Shown here piece by piece: positions 26,536 through 36,478 of a DNA stretch of 64,000 bases (within the stretch, counting starts at the first letter, position 1; every line of letters starts with the position of its first letter). The notes under the pieces are model-generated. The model did no database searches. It saw nothing but the letters and a program-made list of their open reading frames with translations, and had not been told where the DNA came from. A program made the position numbers and the translations under genes. The stretch is from Candidatus Kapaibacterium sp. (GTDB lineage: Bacteria > Bacteroidota > Ignavibacteria > Kapaibacteriales > UBA4661): NCBI GenBank assembly GCA_025455065.1, contig JALONG010000035.1, positions 1 through 64,000 of the forward strand, read 5' to 3'.

Positions 26536-28821
26536 ATGCAAACAGTACAAAACCACTCGACCGTTACCCTCGAAATTACGGGAATGCACTGCGCTTCCTG
26601 TGCGGCATTCGTGGAGGATGCTCTTTCCCAGACGCAAGGTGTAAAGCGGGCTGCGGTAAATCTTGCCAGCGAAAAAGCAACGGTGGAATTTCTACCAACG
26701 ATGGTAAATGTTCACGCCTTAACCGCCGCCGTCGAAAATTCCGGCTACGGCGCACGGGAACTAAAGCACGACACGAACCGTGCCGCCCAAGCCGAAGCCA
26801 CCGAAGAACGTAAACGCAACGAATACGATGCGCTCAAACGCCGCTTCACACTTGCTGCGGTCTTGGCGGCAGTGATTATGCCACTTTCGATGACGATGCT
26901 TGTGCCAAGTGTGGAGCATTGGATTCACCAAGCCATCGGAATGCAAGCATTAAACGGAATGTTGCTTGTACTGACGCTGCCTGTCTTGCTTGTGAGCGGA
27001 CGTGAATTTTACGTTTCGGCATACAACGCTTTTTTGCACCGCATGGCGAATATGGACACACTGATTGCCGTCGGCACGGGTGCAGCGTTTGCGTATAGCG
27101 TTGTTGCGACGCTCTTCCCCGCTCTTTTTGAGCAAAACGGCATTCGTGCTGAAGTGTATTACGACACAACGGCAACGATTATCGCACTTATTCTCTTGGG
27201 AAAAATGCTCGAAGCACGCGCCAAAGGGCAAACTTCCGCCGCTATCAAAAAGCTGATGAACTTGCAGGCAAAAACCGCACGAATCCTCGTCAATGAACAA
27301 GAGCGCGAAGTTTCGATTGATGCCGTCAAGCGCGGCGACGTTGTTGTCGTGCGTCCGGGAGAGCGTATCCCGACGGACGGCGAGATTATCGAAGGTGCGT
27401 CGTCGGTGGATGAATCCATGCTCACAGGCGAAAGTTTGCCCGTTGAAAAAAATGTCGGCGCATCGGTTTTTGGCGGTACAGTAAACAAAACAGGCGCATT
27501 CCGCTTTTGCGCAACCAACGTTGGTGCAGAAACAGCACTCGCGCACATTGTCCGCCTCGTGGAAGAGGCGCAAGGCTCAAAAGCACCGATTCAGCGGCTT
27601 GCTGACAAGATTAGCAGTGTCTTTGTGCCGACAGTCGTTGTGATTTCCCTTCTCACCTTTGTTGTGTGGTTTAATGTGATGCCCGCCGAGACGCGGCTTC
27701 CCTTCGCACTCGTGAACTTTGTTGCGGTGTTAATAATCGCTTGCCCCTGTGCTTTGGGACTTGCAACGCCAACGGCAATCATGGTCGGCACGGGCAAAGG
27801 CGCGGAGCGCGGCATCCTCATTCGCAATGCGGAAAGTTTGGAGAAGGCGCATCAAATCGGAGTTGTGGTGGTGGATAAAACGGGAACGCTGACGCAGGGC
27901 GAACCGTCCGTTACGGATTTTGTGATGCTGAATGATACAATGACGCGGGAAGATGCACTGCAGTACGCCGCTTCGCTCGAACATTATTCCGAACATCCCC
28001 TTGCCTCTGCGATTGTGGATTATGCCGAAGCAGAGAAGGTGGATGCAGTCTTTACGGTGCATGATTTTTTGGCGGTAGAAGGTAAAGGTGCAACAGGCAT
28101 GGTATCGGGCGAAAACGTGGCAATCGGTAACACCAAACTTATGGAGCAGCAAAAGATTATCATGGACAGCGAAGCAACATCGGCAGCCGTGAAACTCCTT
28201 GCTGAGGCAAAAACAACAATGTATGTAGCAGTGAAAGGCGCAATCGTCGCTGTGATAGGCGTTGCCGACACGGTACGCGAGACTTCGCTGGAGGCAGTAC
28301 AGGAGCTGCAAAAACGAGGAATTGAGGTCGTGATGCTCACTGGCGACAACCGCCAAACGGCAGAGGCGATAGCCGCGCAGGTCGGTATTAAGCGCGTATT
28401 TGCTGATGTTTTACCGCATGACAAAGCAAATGCGGTAAAGCAACTGCAAAGCGAAGGCAAAATCGTGGCAATGGTCGGCGACGGCATCAACGACGCGCCC
28501 GCGCTTGCTCAGGCGGATGTGGGCATAGCCATTGGCGCAGGAACGGATATTGCAATGGAAGCCGCTTCCATAACACTTATGCGAAGCGATCTCCTCAGCG
28601 TAGTAAGCGCAATCGAACTCTCGCGCCGCACGATGACAAATATCAAGCAAAATCTCTTTTTTGCGTTTGTTTACAACGTGCTGGGAATACCGCTTGCGGC
28701 TGGGCTGCTGTTCCCTTTTACAGGCTGGCTGTTAAGCCCGATGATTGCGGCAGCAGCAATGGCAATGAGTTCGGTTTCGGTGCTGACAAATGCGCTTCGC
28801 CTCAAAGCGGTGAAGCTATAA
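26536..28821 (+). CDS. copA: Copper/silver-translocating P-type ATPase
   Basis: This 761-residue P1B-ATPase pumps Cu(I) or Ag(I) out of the cytoplasm. It has one HMA domain (GMHCASC, Cys19/Cys22), eight expected membrane helices, the ion-site CPC at 403-405, the phosphorylated Asp447 in [11 protein letters not shown], the HP locus (SEHPLASAI) and the hinge [35 protein letters not shown] and [15 protein letters not shown] near the end are the subclass 1B-1 signatures that specify monovalent copper or silver. It lies 31 bp downstream of the CopZ-like gene. Confidence 0.97.
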   Translation: MQTVQNHSTVTLEITGMHCASCAAFVEDALSQTQGVKRAAVNLASEKATVEFLPTMVNVHALTAAVENSGYGARELKHDTNRAAQAEATEERKRNEYDALKRRFTLAAVLAAVIMPLSMTMLVPSVEHWIHQAIGMQALNGMLLVLTLPVLLVSGREFYVSAYNAFLHRMANMDTLIAVGTGAAFAYSVVATLFPALFEQNGIRAEVYYDTTATIIALILLGKMLEARAKGQTSAAIKKLMNLQAKTARILVNEQEREVSIDAVKRGDVVVVRPGERIPTDGEIIEGASSVDESMLTGESLPVEKNVGASVFGGTVNKTGAFRFCATNVGAETALAHIVRLVEEAQGSKAPIQRLADKISSVFVPTVVVISLLTFVVWFNVMPAETRLPFALVNFVAVLIIACPCALGLATPTAIMVGTGKGAERGILIRNAESLEKAHQIGVVVVDKTGTLTQGEPSVTDFVMLNDTMTREDALQYAASLEHYSEHPLASAIVDYAEAEKVDAVFTVHDFLAVEGKGATGMVSGENVAIGNTKLMEQQKIIMDSEATSAAVKLLAEAKTTMYVAVKGAIVAVIGVADTVRETSLEAVQELQKRGIEVVMLTGDNRQTAEAIAAQVGIKRVFADVLPHDKANAVKQLQSEGKIVAMVGDGINDAPALAQADVGIAIGAGTDIAMEAASITLMRSDLLSVVSAIELSRRTMTNIKQNLFFAFVYNVLGIPLAAGLLFPFTGWLLSPMIAAAAMAMSSVSVLTNALRLKAVKL

Positions 28822-28827
28822 AACAAT

Positions 28828-28912
28828 CGGAGTGCGGAATTTATTCCGCATTATTTATACGGCGGAATAAATTCCGCACTCCAGTAATCGCGGAATTAAA
28901 TTTCCGCACTCC
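28828..28912. repeat. REPIN 8 with an extra inverted REP
   Basis: Forward REP 28828-28849, inverted REPs at 28862-28882 and 28890-28912. The third copy has the longer stem GCGGAATTAAATTTCCGC. Confidence 0.85.
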
Positions 28913-28927
28913 ACATCCTTTACAACT

Positions 28928-29305
28928 ATGGACACATCTCAAATTCTCGTAACGCTTGGCGGTCTTGGACTGGTGGTATTCGTTGTATGGTATTTCTTTT
29001 TCGGTAAACGCACAAGTACCGCAGCAGCACTTACTGAGAGCGGTGTGCAGGAAATCGCTATCACGGTCAAAGGCGGTTATTCGCCGGACAGTATTGAAGT
29101 CGTGAAGGACAAGCCTGTACGATTGAAATTTTACCGCGACGAAACCTCAAGCTGCTCAGAAGAGCTTGTGTTTGGCGAGTTCAGCCTTCGGCGTGAATTG
29201 CCCGCTTTTGAAACCACCGTGATAGACATACTGCCCACCAAAACAGGCACATTCGAGTTTACCTGCGGCATGAATATGCTGCGCGGCAAACTCATTGTGA
29301 GGTAA
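28928..29305 (+). CDS. Membrane-anchored cupredoxin-domain protein
   Basis: This 125-residue protein has one N-terminal membrane helix (LVTLGGLGLVVFVVWYFFF) and a cupredoxin-like domain: EIAITVKGGYSPDSIEVVKDKPVRLKFYRDETSSCSEELVF, then FEFTCGMNMLRGKLIV. The Cys, Met and CGMNM residues replace part of the usual Cys-His-Met copper site, as in the copper-handling proteins encoded beside CopA in many Bacteroidota. It probably accepts copper on the outer face. Confidence 0.83.
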   Translation: MDTSQILVTLGGLGLVVFVVWYFFFGKRTSTAAALTESGVQEIAITVKGGYSPDSIEVVKDKPVRLKFYRDETSSCSEELVFGEFSLRRELPAFETTVIDILPTKTGTFEFTCGMNMLRGKLIVR

Positions 29306-29310
29306 AAATA

Positions 29311-29377
29311 CGGAGTGCGGAATGTATTCCGCCTCTTCAAAAGAACATTCTACAACGCGGAATAAATTCCGCACTCC
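29311..29377. repeat. REPIN 9
   Basis: Forward REP 29311-29332 and inverted REP 29357-29377 with the loop CTCTTCAAAAGAACATTC. It matches REPIN 12 at all but two positions. Confidence 0.9.
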
Positions 29378-29396
29378 ACCTTTTAACAATAACACC

Positions 29397-30944
29397 ATGA
29401 ACACAACACGAAGAACATTTCTTCACCTCGCGGGCGCCTCTGCACTTGCTCTTGCAAGCGGAAACGTTTTGCAAAGCTGCATGAACTCTATGACAATGGG
29501 CGACATGACTGACATTCCCATCGGTACAGAATCAGGATTGCCCCTCGCAATGCCGCCTGCGTGGAATGGCGGTGGTATCGGTGTGGGAAGTACAACGCTG
29601 AACCTCCAAAACTCTTCTTTTCAAGCGTGGGCAATGGGCGGCTCGGTGCTTGCGCCCACAATTCGCCTTCAAAAAGGGGCAATGTTTTCGGCGCAGCTTC
29701 AAAACCAACTCGCCACAGAAACCAATATCCATTGGCACGGTTTGACCGTTCCCTCCAACATGGACGGACACCCGAAAGATGTTGCCAAAGCCGGTGGTTC
29801 GTTTGCGTACAATTTCCCCGTTCTCGACCGCGCCGGAACGTATTGGTATCACCCGCACCCGCACAAAAACACAGCGCGGCAAACCTATATGGGCATGGCT
29901 GGGTTGTTTATCGTCGAAGACCCCGCAGAACGCGCATTGCAACTGCCGTCGGGCGAATTTGATGTGCCGCTTGTGCTGCAAGATAAACGGTTCTCCCAAC
30001 TCAAACGGTTTGTCTATGCGCCATCCATGAACGACGTTATGACGGGCTATCTGGGCGATACGATGTTTGTGAACGGTGTTCCTGCACCCTATTTGGACGT
30101 GGAAAATGGTTTGTATCGCTTCCGCGTCTTGAACGGTGCGACGGCACGGGTGATGAAATTGGGCTTTGAAAACGGCATGGCGTTTCACGTCATCGGCACA
30201 GACGGCGGCTTGATTGACGCACCGCAGCGCGTTACAAGCGTGATGCTCTCGCCCGGCGAGCGCGTCGAACTTTTGGTGAATTTTGCAGATGTAGCGATGA
30301 ACGGTTCAATCTTGCTGAAATCTATGGAGTTTATGCTTGCCGCTTCCGGCACAGCCTCCGGCACGGGTTCTACGCCGCATGGTGGCATGAGCGGCATGAT
30401 GAGCAGTTACAAACAGGGAACAGAAATGCCCGTGATGCGCTTCAACGTCAAACGCCAAACCTCGCGCCAAATCTCTATTCCCACCGCTCTCACGCCTATT
30501 GAACGTCTGAACGCAGGAGCAGCGACAAAAACACGGACGTTTACACTGAATATGGAAATGATGTCGCTTGAAGGCGGCTCAAGTCCTCACGGCGCAATGA
30601 GCGGCGGCGAAATGATGCGGCATACGATAAACGGTAAACTCTTCGCAATGGAGCGCGTTGATGAAACGGTCGCCTTCGGTACAACCGAAGTGTGGGAATT
30701 TCAAAATAAAGGCGACGAGCCACATCCGATGCACGTTCACGGCACACAGTTTCAGGTGGTATCGCGTTCAAGCGGTGCGCTTACGCCTGTGGATATGGGC
30801 TGGAAAGATACCGTGCTGGTCAATCCAAGCGAAACGGTGCGTATCGTATTGCGCTTCGAGAAGTATCGCGGCTTGTATTTGGTGCATTGTCACAATCTTG
30901 AACACGAAGACGACGGCATGATGCTCAACTTCCAAGTTCAATAA
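29397..30944 (+). CDS. Multicopper oxidase (CopA/CueO type), Tat-exported
   Basis: This 515-residue periplasmic oxidase would convert Cu(I) to the less toxic Cu(II) using oxygen. It has a Tat-like signal (TTRRTFLHLAGA) that may end in a lipobox (LQSC). Copper ligands are seen in HWHG (112-115), YHPHPH, HPMHVHG and HCHNLEHEDDGMM. Met-rich stretches (GGMSGMMSSYKQGTEM) follow the second domain, as in copper-resistance oxidases. The start is set at MNTTRRTF; the frame runs back into REPIN 9. Confidence 0.93.
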   Translation: MNTTRRTFLHLAGASALALASGNVLQSCMNSMTMGDMTDIPIGTESGLPLAMPPAWNGGGIGVGSTTLNLQNSSFQAWAMGGSVLAPTIRLQKGAMFSAQLQNQLATETNIHWHGLTVPSNMDGHPKDVAKAGGSFAYNFPVLDRAGTYWYHPHPHKNTARQTYMGMAGLFIVEDPAERALQLPSGEFDVPLVLQDKRFSQLKRFVYAPSMNDVMTGYLGDTMFVNGVPAPYLDVENGLYRFRVLNGATARVMKLGFENGMAFHVIGTDGGLIDAPQRVTSVMLSPGERVELLVNFADVAMNGSILLKSMEFMLAASGTASGTGSTPHGGMSGMMSSYKQGTEMPVMRFNVKRQTSRQISIPTALTPIERLNAGAATKTRTFTLNMEMMSLEGGSSPHGAMSGGEMMRHTINGKLFAMERVDETVAFGTTEVWEFQNKGDEPHPMHVHGTQFQVVSRSSGALTPVDMGWKDTVLVNPSETVRIVLRFEKYRGLYLVHCHNLEHEDDGMMLNFQVQ

Positions 30945-30952
30945 CGAACAAC

Positions 30953-31007
30953 CGGAGTGCGGAATTTATTCCGCATTATTCTCATTGCGGAATAAATTCC
31001 GCACTCC
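30953..31007. repeat. REPIN 10
   Basis: Forward REP 30953-30974 and inverted REP 30987-31007 between the oxidase and cusA-like genes. Confidence 0.85.
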
Positions 31008-31028
31008 AACAAAAAATGAAAAACTACC

Positions 31029-34000
31029 ATGATTGAAAACATCATCGAATGGAGCGCGAAGAACCGATTTATCGTGTTACTCGCCTACCTCATTATCATC
31101 GGCTTTGGCGTGGTCGCCGTGGCGCGTTTGCCAGTGGATGCCATTCCCGACTTGTCGGAAAACCAAGTTATTGTATTTACCGAATGGATGGGGCGTTCCC
31201 CCGAAGTCGTTGAGAATCAAGTTACCTATCCAATCGTGTCGAATTTACAAGGGCTGCCGCAAGTGAAAGCAGTGCGGGCTTCTTCGATGTTCGGGATGTC
31301 GTTTGTGTTCATCATTTTTGAAGATAATACCGACTTATATTTTTCGCGCAACCGCGTACTGGAGCGGCTGAACGTGATTCAAGCAAAGTTGCCCGCAGGC
31401 GTTACGCCTACACTCGGACCCGACGGAACGGGCGTTGGACACGTGTTTTGGTACACGCTCGAAAGCAAAAATCCTGAGCATCGCTACGATGCAGGAACGC
31501 TCCGCGCTGTGCAAGATTGGTACGTGCGCTATAAACTCGCTGCCGTCGAAGGCGTTGCTGAAGTAGCCAGCATTGGTGGCTTTGTGCGGCAATATCAGGT
31601 GGATATTGACCCCGCGAAACTTCGGGCGTATAACCTCAGCGTGGCGGAAGTCGTGAATTCGCTCCAACGGAGCAATAACGAAGTCGGCGGAAAGCTGCTT
31701 GAAATCAGCGATGCGGAGTATTTCGTGCGCGGACAAGGCTATATCACGTCCAAACAAGACATCGAAAACACGGTCATCCGCACCGCTTCCAATGGCGTTC
31801 CGATAATGATGCGTAACATCGCAACCGTGCAGCTTGGCGGCGACATTCGGCGCGGCGCGATGGACAGAGATGGGCGCGGCGAGTCGGTTGGCGGGATTAT
31901 CGTCATGCGAAGCGGCGAAAATGCTCGTGCTGTGATTGAGCGTGTGAAGCAAAAAATCAACGAGATTTCGCCCGGATTGCCCGATGGCGTAGAGATTTCC
32001 GCTTCCTACGACCGCTCGACCTTGATTGAAGCCGCAGTCGGCACATTAGAACGCGCTTTAATGGAAGCCGCCATCGTTGTTTCGATTATCGTGGGAATTT
32101 TCTTATTGCACTGGCGCAGCATTCTTCGCATCATCATCGAACTGCCGATTGCGGTGTTGATGTCGTTTATCTTGATGTACACTTTCGGCATTACCTCGAA
32201 CATTATGAGTTTGGGCGGCATCATTCTTGCCGTCGGCGTGATTGTGGATTCTTCTATCGTTCTCGTGGAAAATTCGTATCGCAATATCGCGCACGCTATT
32301 CAAGAGAAAGGACACCTCACGGACGAAGAATACAAGCGGCTTTCGATTGATTCGGCGAAACAAGTCGGGCGGGCAATTTTCTTTAGCGACCTCATTATTC
32401 TCGTTTCGTTTCTGCCCGTATTTTTGCTCACGGGGCAAGAAGGCAAGCTCTTCAAACCGCTCGCCTTTACGAAAAGTTTCGCGCTGCTTGCCTCTGCTAT
32501 CGTTGTCATTACACTGATTCCCGTTCTCATGACAATGCTCATGCGCGGCAATTTTAAGCCTGAAGATGCAAATTTCCTGACGCGCTTTTTCAAACGCCTC
32601 TACGAACCGATTATTCATTGGGTGCTGAAATGGCGTAAAACCACGATGGCAATCAACATTCTCGCGCTTCTTGCTACGATTCCGATGATAATGGCAACAG
32701 GCTCGGAGTTTATGCCGCCGCTTGATGAAGGCTCCCTGCTCTATATGCCTGTAACGCTGCCGAATGCTTCTACGCCGGAGGTGAATCGCATTTTGCAGGA
32801 ACAAGACCGTATCATTAAAACCGTGCCGGAGGTGCATCACGTCTTGGGCAAAGCAGGACGCGCCGAAACTGCGACGGACAATGCGCCCGTGAGCATGATT
32901 GAAACGATAATTATGCTGAAGCCCAAAGACCAGTGGCGACCGGGGCTGCGTAAAAAAGATATTATTGCCGAACTCGACAAAAAGCTGCAAATCCCGGGCG
33001 TTCGCAACGGCTGGACGCAGCCGATTATCAACCGCATCAATATGCTTTCTACTGGTGTTCGCACGGATATTGGGTTCAAAATTTACGGTGATAATCTGGA
33101 CACCTTGGAAGAGTACGCTGTGCAAGCCGAGGCAATCCTGAAAACCGTGCCGGGTGCGGCAGATGTGGTCGCAGACCGCGCACAGAGCGGCTACTACCTC
33201 GACATCAGCGTCAAACGCGAGGCAGCAGCGCGGTATGGCGTGAAGATTGCGGACGTGCAAGATATTATCGAAACCGCTATCGGCGGGCAGAACCTAAGCG
33301 TGATTCTGGACGGACGGATGCGCTTCCCAATGCGGATGCGGTTTGCACGGGATTCCCGCGAAAGCATTGATGAATTAGAGCGGCTCATTGTGCCGATTCC
33401 GACACCGTCTTCGGGGCGGGGTGCGGGTTCTGTGATGAACGCAGTAGCAAGTGCAGGTGCGGGTTCCGGCATGGGTGGTGCAGCAAGTAATAGTGCGGGC
33501 GGTATGGGCGGAATGAATTCCGCACTCCCGGTGAGAGGCGTGAGTAATAACGCGCCTTCGGATGCTGCCTATTCCGCTTCCCTGCTTTCAGGCGGTCAAA
33601 CAGCTTCGCAAACCTTTGTGCCGCTTTCCTATCTCGCGGATATTCGCGTGGTGAGCGGACCATCCATGATTAACAGTGAACACGGCTCGCTGCGGGCTGT
33701 CGTGTTTATGAATGCTCGTGGACGCGACATGGGCGGCGTTGTTGAAGACGCACAAAAGACAATCGCAGAAAAACTGAAATTGCCTGCGGGGTATTCGGTG
33801 GAATGGAGCGGACAGTACGAGCATAAAATTCGCGCCGACCGCACCATCAAAATCATTATGCCCGTTGTGTTTCTCATCATTTTTGTTTTGCTGTATTTCA
33901 CGCTTAAAGATTACGTCGAGGCAGGCGTAGTCATGCTGTCCGTACCGTTTGCGCTTATTGGCGGAATGTACATGATTTACGCACTGGGCTACAATTTTTC

Positions 34001-34421
34001 GATTGCCGTGTGGGTAGGGTTTATCGCGCTCTACGGCGTTGCCGTCGAAACGGGCGTAGTAATGGTGGTCTATCTGCACGAGGCGTTAGACAAGCGTTTG
34101 CTTGCCGTGCAGCGCGGAGAACGCGGTGCGCTGACCAATGCGGACATTTATGACGCGGCAGTAGAAGGTTCGGTGCTGCGCCTGCGTCCGAAGCTGATGA
34201 CCGTGCTGACGGCAATGATTGGGCTTGTTCCCGTGATGTGGGCAACAGGCACAGGGGCGGACGTGATGAAACCGCTTACCGCGCCGATGATTGGTGGCTT
34301 GCTGACTTCTGCCGTTCACGTGTTGGTCGTTACCCCTGTTCTTTTTGTGATAATGAAGGAACGTGCCTTGAAAAAGGGAACGCTGGAAGTCTCGAAAATG
34401 GCGGGCTGGATGGGGCATTAA
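31029..34421 (+). CDS. Heavy-metal efflux RND transporter (CusA/CzcA type)
   Basis: This inner-membrane, proton-driven pump exports soft metals through a CusABC tripartite system. The 1130 residues include twelve expected membrane helices, the HME signature GVIVDSSIVLVENSYRN and the end SVPFALIGGMYMIYALGYNFSIAVWVGFIALYGVAVETGVVMVVYL, typical of the monovalent subgroup. About 70-90 residues of Gly/Ser/Ala/Met-rich sequence are inserted at roughly 795-857, longer than in relatives. Part of it (GGMNSALPV) is encoded by a REP half-copy at 33508-33528. Upstream is REPIN 10, downstream REPIN 12 and the RAYT gene. Confidence 0.95.
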   Translation: MIENIIEWSAKNRFIVLLAYLIIIGFGVVAVARLPVDAIPDLSENQVIVFTEWMGRSPEVVENQVTYPIVSNLQGLPQVKAVRASSMFGMSFVFIIFEDNTDLYFSRNRVLERLNVIQAKLPAGVTPTLGPDGTGVGHVFWYTLESKNPEHRYDAGTLRAVQDWYVRYKLAAVEGVAEVASIGGFVRQYQVDIDPAKLRAYNLSVAEVVNSLQRSNNEVGGKLLEISDAEYFVRGQGYITSKQDIENTVIRTASNGVPIMMRNIATVQLGGDIRRGAMDRDGRGESVGGIIVMRSGENARAVIERVKQKINEISPGLPDGVEISASYDRSTLIEAAVGTLERALMEAAIVVSIIVGIFLLHWRSILRIIIELPIAVLMSFILMYTFGITSNIMSLGGIILAVGVIVDSSIVLVENSYRNIAHAIQEKGHLTDEEYKRLSIDSAKQVGRAIFFSDLIILVSFLPVFLLTGQEGKLFKPLAFTKSFALLASAIVVITLIPVLMTMLMRGNFKPEDANFLTRFFKRLYEPIIHWVLKWRKTTMAINILALLATIPMIMATGSEFMPPLDEGSLLYMPVTLPNASTPEVNRILQEQDRIIKTVPEVHHVLGKAGRAETATDNAPVSMIETIIMLKPKDQWRPGLRKKDIIAELDKKLQIPGVRNGWTQPIINRINMLSTGVRTDIGFKIYGDNLDTLEEYAVQAEAILKTVPGAADVVADRAQSGYYLDISVKREAAARYGVKIADVQDIIETAIGGQNLSVILDGRMRFPMRMRFARDSRESIDELERLIVPIPTPSSGRGAGSVMNAVASAGAGSGMGGAASNSAGGMGGMNSALPVRGVSNNAPSDAAYSASLLSGGQTASQTFVPLSYLADIRVVSGPSMINSEHGSLRAVVFMNARGRDMGGVVEDAQKTIAEKLKLPAGYSVEWSGQYEHKIRADRTIKIIMPVVFLIIFVLLYFTLKDYVEAGVVMLSVPFALIGGMYMIYALGYNFSIAVWVGFIALYGVAVETGVVMVVYLHEALDKRLLAVQRGERGALTNADIYDAAVEGSVLRLRPKLMTVLTAMIGLVPVMWATGTGADVMKPLTAPMIGGLLTSAVHVLVVTPVLFVIMKERALKKGTLEVSKMAGWMGH
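33508..33528 (-). repeat. REP half-element inside the cusA-like gene
   Basis: A single inverted REP, GCGGAATGAATTCCGC followed by ACTCC, lies in frame within a Gly-rich insertion. It is the only REP in this block without a partner. Confidence 0.85.
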
Positions 34422-34430
34422 AGAAGAAGC

Positions 34431-34497
34431 CGGAGTGCGGAATTTATTCCGCCTCTTCAAAAGAACATTCTACAACGCGGAATAAATTCCGCACTCT
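34431..34497. repeat. REPIN 12, upstream of the RAYT gene
   Basis: Forward REP 34431-34452 and inverted REP 34477-34497, with the same loop as REPIN 9. The last base of the second GGAG tag is changed (CTCT instead of CTCC on +). Confidence 0.88.
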
Positions 34498-34509
34498 AAT
34501 AGCAAACAG

Positions 34510-35049
34510 ATGCTTAAACGATATGTACATAGACCAGCACACCTGTTCCTTGACGGACAAGCATATTTCATTACCGGAGCAATCTACAAAAAACGCCCGC
34601 TCTTGAAAGATACCAGAATCAAAGAAATGTTGCTTTCTGCTATCCAAACTTCTTTTGCAAAATACGGTTGGGATTTGGAGCATTGGGTCATTCTGGACAA
34701 TCACTATCACCTGCTTGCAAAAAGCAAGTTTGGTGAAGACTTGCCTCTCGTGATAAAGAGCATTCACGGTTCGACGGGTGTTGCTATTTCAAAGACGTGT
34801 TCTTGCGAAAAGCCTATCTGGTACAACTACTGGGATTACTGCCCACGCAATGAGCATGAATACTACACGCGGCTGAATTATTTACTCAACAATCCTATCA
34901 AACACGGTTACGTGGAAAATTTACACGACTACCCACATTCCAGTTTTCACGAGCTTTTCAAGGAATGGGGACGCGAACATCTTGCCGAACAGTTTCGAGC
35001 ATATCCGACCAACACAATCATTGAAGAGGCACAGTATGATGACTTTTAG
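34510..35049 (+). CDS. REP-associated tyrosine transposase (RAYT)
   Basis: This 179-residue Y1-type HUH transposase has the opening RPAHLFLDGQAYFITGAIY, the metal-binding HxH in DNHYHLLAKS (His65/His67) and the likely nucleophile Tyr124 in YLLNNPIKHGYV. Family members recognise REP hairpins carrying a 5' GTAG or GGAG tag and spread them as REPINs. The gene is flanked by REPINs 12 and 13, as is typical. It interrupts the cusA - tolC - cusB order, and its 3' end overlaps the presumed start of the tolC-like gene. Confidence 0.92.
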   Translation: MLKRYVHRPAHLFLDGQAYFITGAIYKKRPLLKDTRIKEMLLSAIQTSFAKYGWDLEHWVILDNHYHLLAKSKFGEDLPLVIKSIHGSTGVAISKTCSCEKPIWYNYWDYCPRNEHEYYTRLNYLLNNPIKHGYVENLHDYPHSSFHELFKEWGREHLAEQFRAYPTNTIIEEAQYDDF

Positions 35050-36469
35050 CATAAGTATTTCTCTTTGCGGAGTGCGGAATTTTAATTCCGTTTTTTTTAC
35101 TATTGCGGAAATAAATTTCCGCACTCCGGTTTTTGTATGGAGTGCGAAATTTATTTCGCTTTTTCTTCTGATATTTTGCGGAATACATTCCGCACTCCGC
35201 GCACAAACACTGGATTCCCTCCTTGCTGAAGCAATGCGAAACAACCCGCAGCTTCGGGCATACAGTTTTACCGTGCAAGCCGCCGAGCATCGGATTGATG
35301 CCGCAGGAGCATTGCCGCCGCCACAAGCGGGCGTTGCGGTGGAACAAGTGCAAGTCGGCAATTTTAACATCGTGAACGGCGCACTCTCAAACAATTTTTA
35401 CGCCTCACAAATGTTCATGCTTGGCGGTAAACTTGGTGCAATGCAAGACATGGAGCGGGCGCGAGTAAAAAATGAACAAGACCGCACAAAAGAATTTGCT
35501 GCAAAACTTCGCTCGGACATTACGACTGCGTACACAATGCTGTGGCGCATAGACCGCCAGCGCGAAATTTACGCCAGCACCGCGACCGTTTTGGAGCGTT
35601 CGATTGAAGTGGCTTCCTCACAGGTACAGGCGGGACGCTTTTCCTACGCCGAAGTGCTGCGTCTGCAAGCGGAAAAATCTCTCGCGCTCTTGAAACAAAC
35701 AACGATTGGCAATGAACGTAAAACCGCGATTGCTATGCTCGCTGCACTTGTAGGGCGCACGAGTACAGCTTCTTTTGATGTTGTTCCTGTTCTTGCAGAA
35801 CGCCGCTTCACGGAAATACAAGCGCGGGAGCGTCTTCAAGCACTTGCCGTCTTGAACCCAACGCTCAAGCGCATGGCGAGCATGATTGCCATGACTGAAG
35901 CGGAGCGGGTTTCCGTCGAAAAAGAGGCAACGCCCGATGTGATGGTGCAAGGTATGATAATGCGAATGCCGCAAGGGATGACGCTTACGGCAAACTCAAC
36001 ACTCTTCACGGGTGCGCTCGAATCACCCTTTGCGTACATCATTCGTGCGCCAAACGCTCCACCCGATTTTATGTACAGCCTCATGGCGCAGGTAACGTTG
36101 CCTTTTGCGCCGTGGTCGTCAGCGAAATACACCGCTAAAGCGCAAGAACTCGCTGCCATAACCCAAGCACAAACCTTAGAGCGTGAGAGCATGACGCTCA
36201 TGCTTTCCGCGCAAATGGAAGAGCAGCTTCAAAAAATGCACACCGCCACACAAACCGCAGAAATTCTTGAAAGCACCGTCATTCCACTTTACGAACGCAC
36301 CTTCGACGCGCAGCTTGCGGGTTTGCAATCGGGGCAAACAAGCATTAGCGGACTGTTGGACACTGAGCGGATGCTCCTGATGAAGCGTGATGACGTGCTG
36401 ATGGCACGAGAGCAATATCACCTTGCGCTGGCGCAGCTTGAATTTCTTCTTGGCGAACCCTTACGATAA
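35036..36469 (+). CDS. TolC/CusC-type outer-membrane factor with REPIN-encoded N-terminus
   Basis: This is the outer-membrane channel of the metal efflux pump. The mature part (QTLDSLLAEAMRNNPQLRAYSFTVQAAEHRI onward) has two outer-membrane efflux repeats with long helices. The only in-frame ATG codons, at 35036 and 35039, lie inside the RAYT gene. The first 55 codons then cross both REPINs of locus 13: residues 11-31 from the first, 35-55 from the second. The hydrophobic core FISLFLLIFCGI and the cleavage region SALRA come from REPIN sequence. A GTG at 35072 is a possible alternative start. Membrane targeting needs testing, but frame and length are intact. Confidence 0.85.
   Translation: MMTFSISISLCGVRNFNSVFFTIAEINFRTPVFVWSAKFISLFLLIFCGIHSALRAQTLDSLLAEAMRNNPQLRAYSFTVQAAEHRIDAAGALPPPQAGVAVEQVQVGNFNIVNGALSNNFYASQMFMLGGKLGAMQDMERARVKNEQDRTKEFAAKLRSDITTAYTMLWRIDRQREIYASTATVLERSIEVASSQVQAGRFSYAEVLRLQAEKSLALLKQTTIGNERKTAIAMLAALVGRTSTASFDVVPVLAERRFTEIQARERLQALAVLNPTLKRMASMIAMTEAERVSVEKEATPDVMVQGMIMRMPQGMTLTANSTLFTGALESPFAYIIRAPNAPPDFMYSLMAQVTLPFAPWSSAKYTAKAQELAAITQAQTLERESMTLMLSAQMEEQLQKMHTATQTAEILESTVIPLYERTFDAQLAGLQSGQTSISGLLDTERMLLMKRDDVLMAREQYHLALAQLEFLLGEPLR
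35068..35198. repeat. REPINs 13a and 13b in tandem
   Basis: 13a: forward REP 35068-35090 and inverted REP 35105-35127. 13b: forward variant (GCGAAATTTATTTCGC) 35139-35159 and inverted REP 35178-35198. Both are translated as the start of the TolC-like protein. Confidence 0.9.
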
Positions 36470-36478
36470 CTTTTCAAC

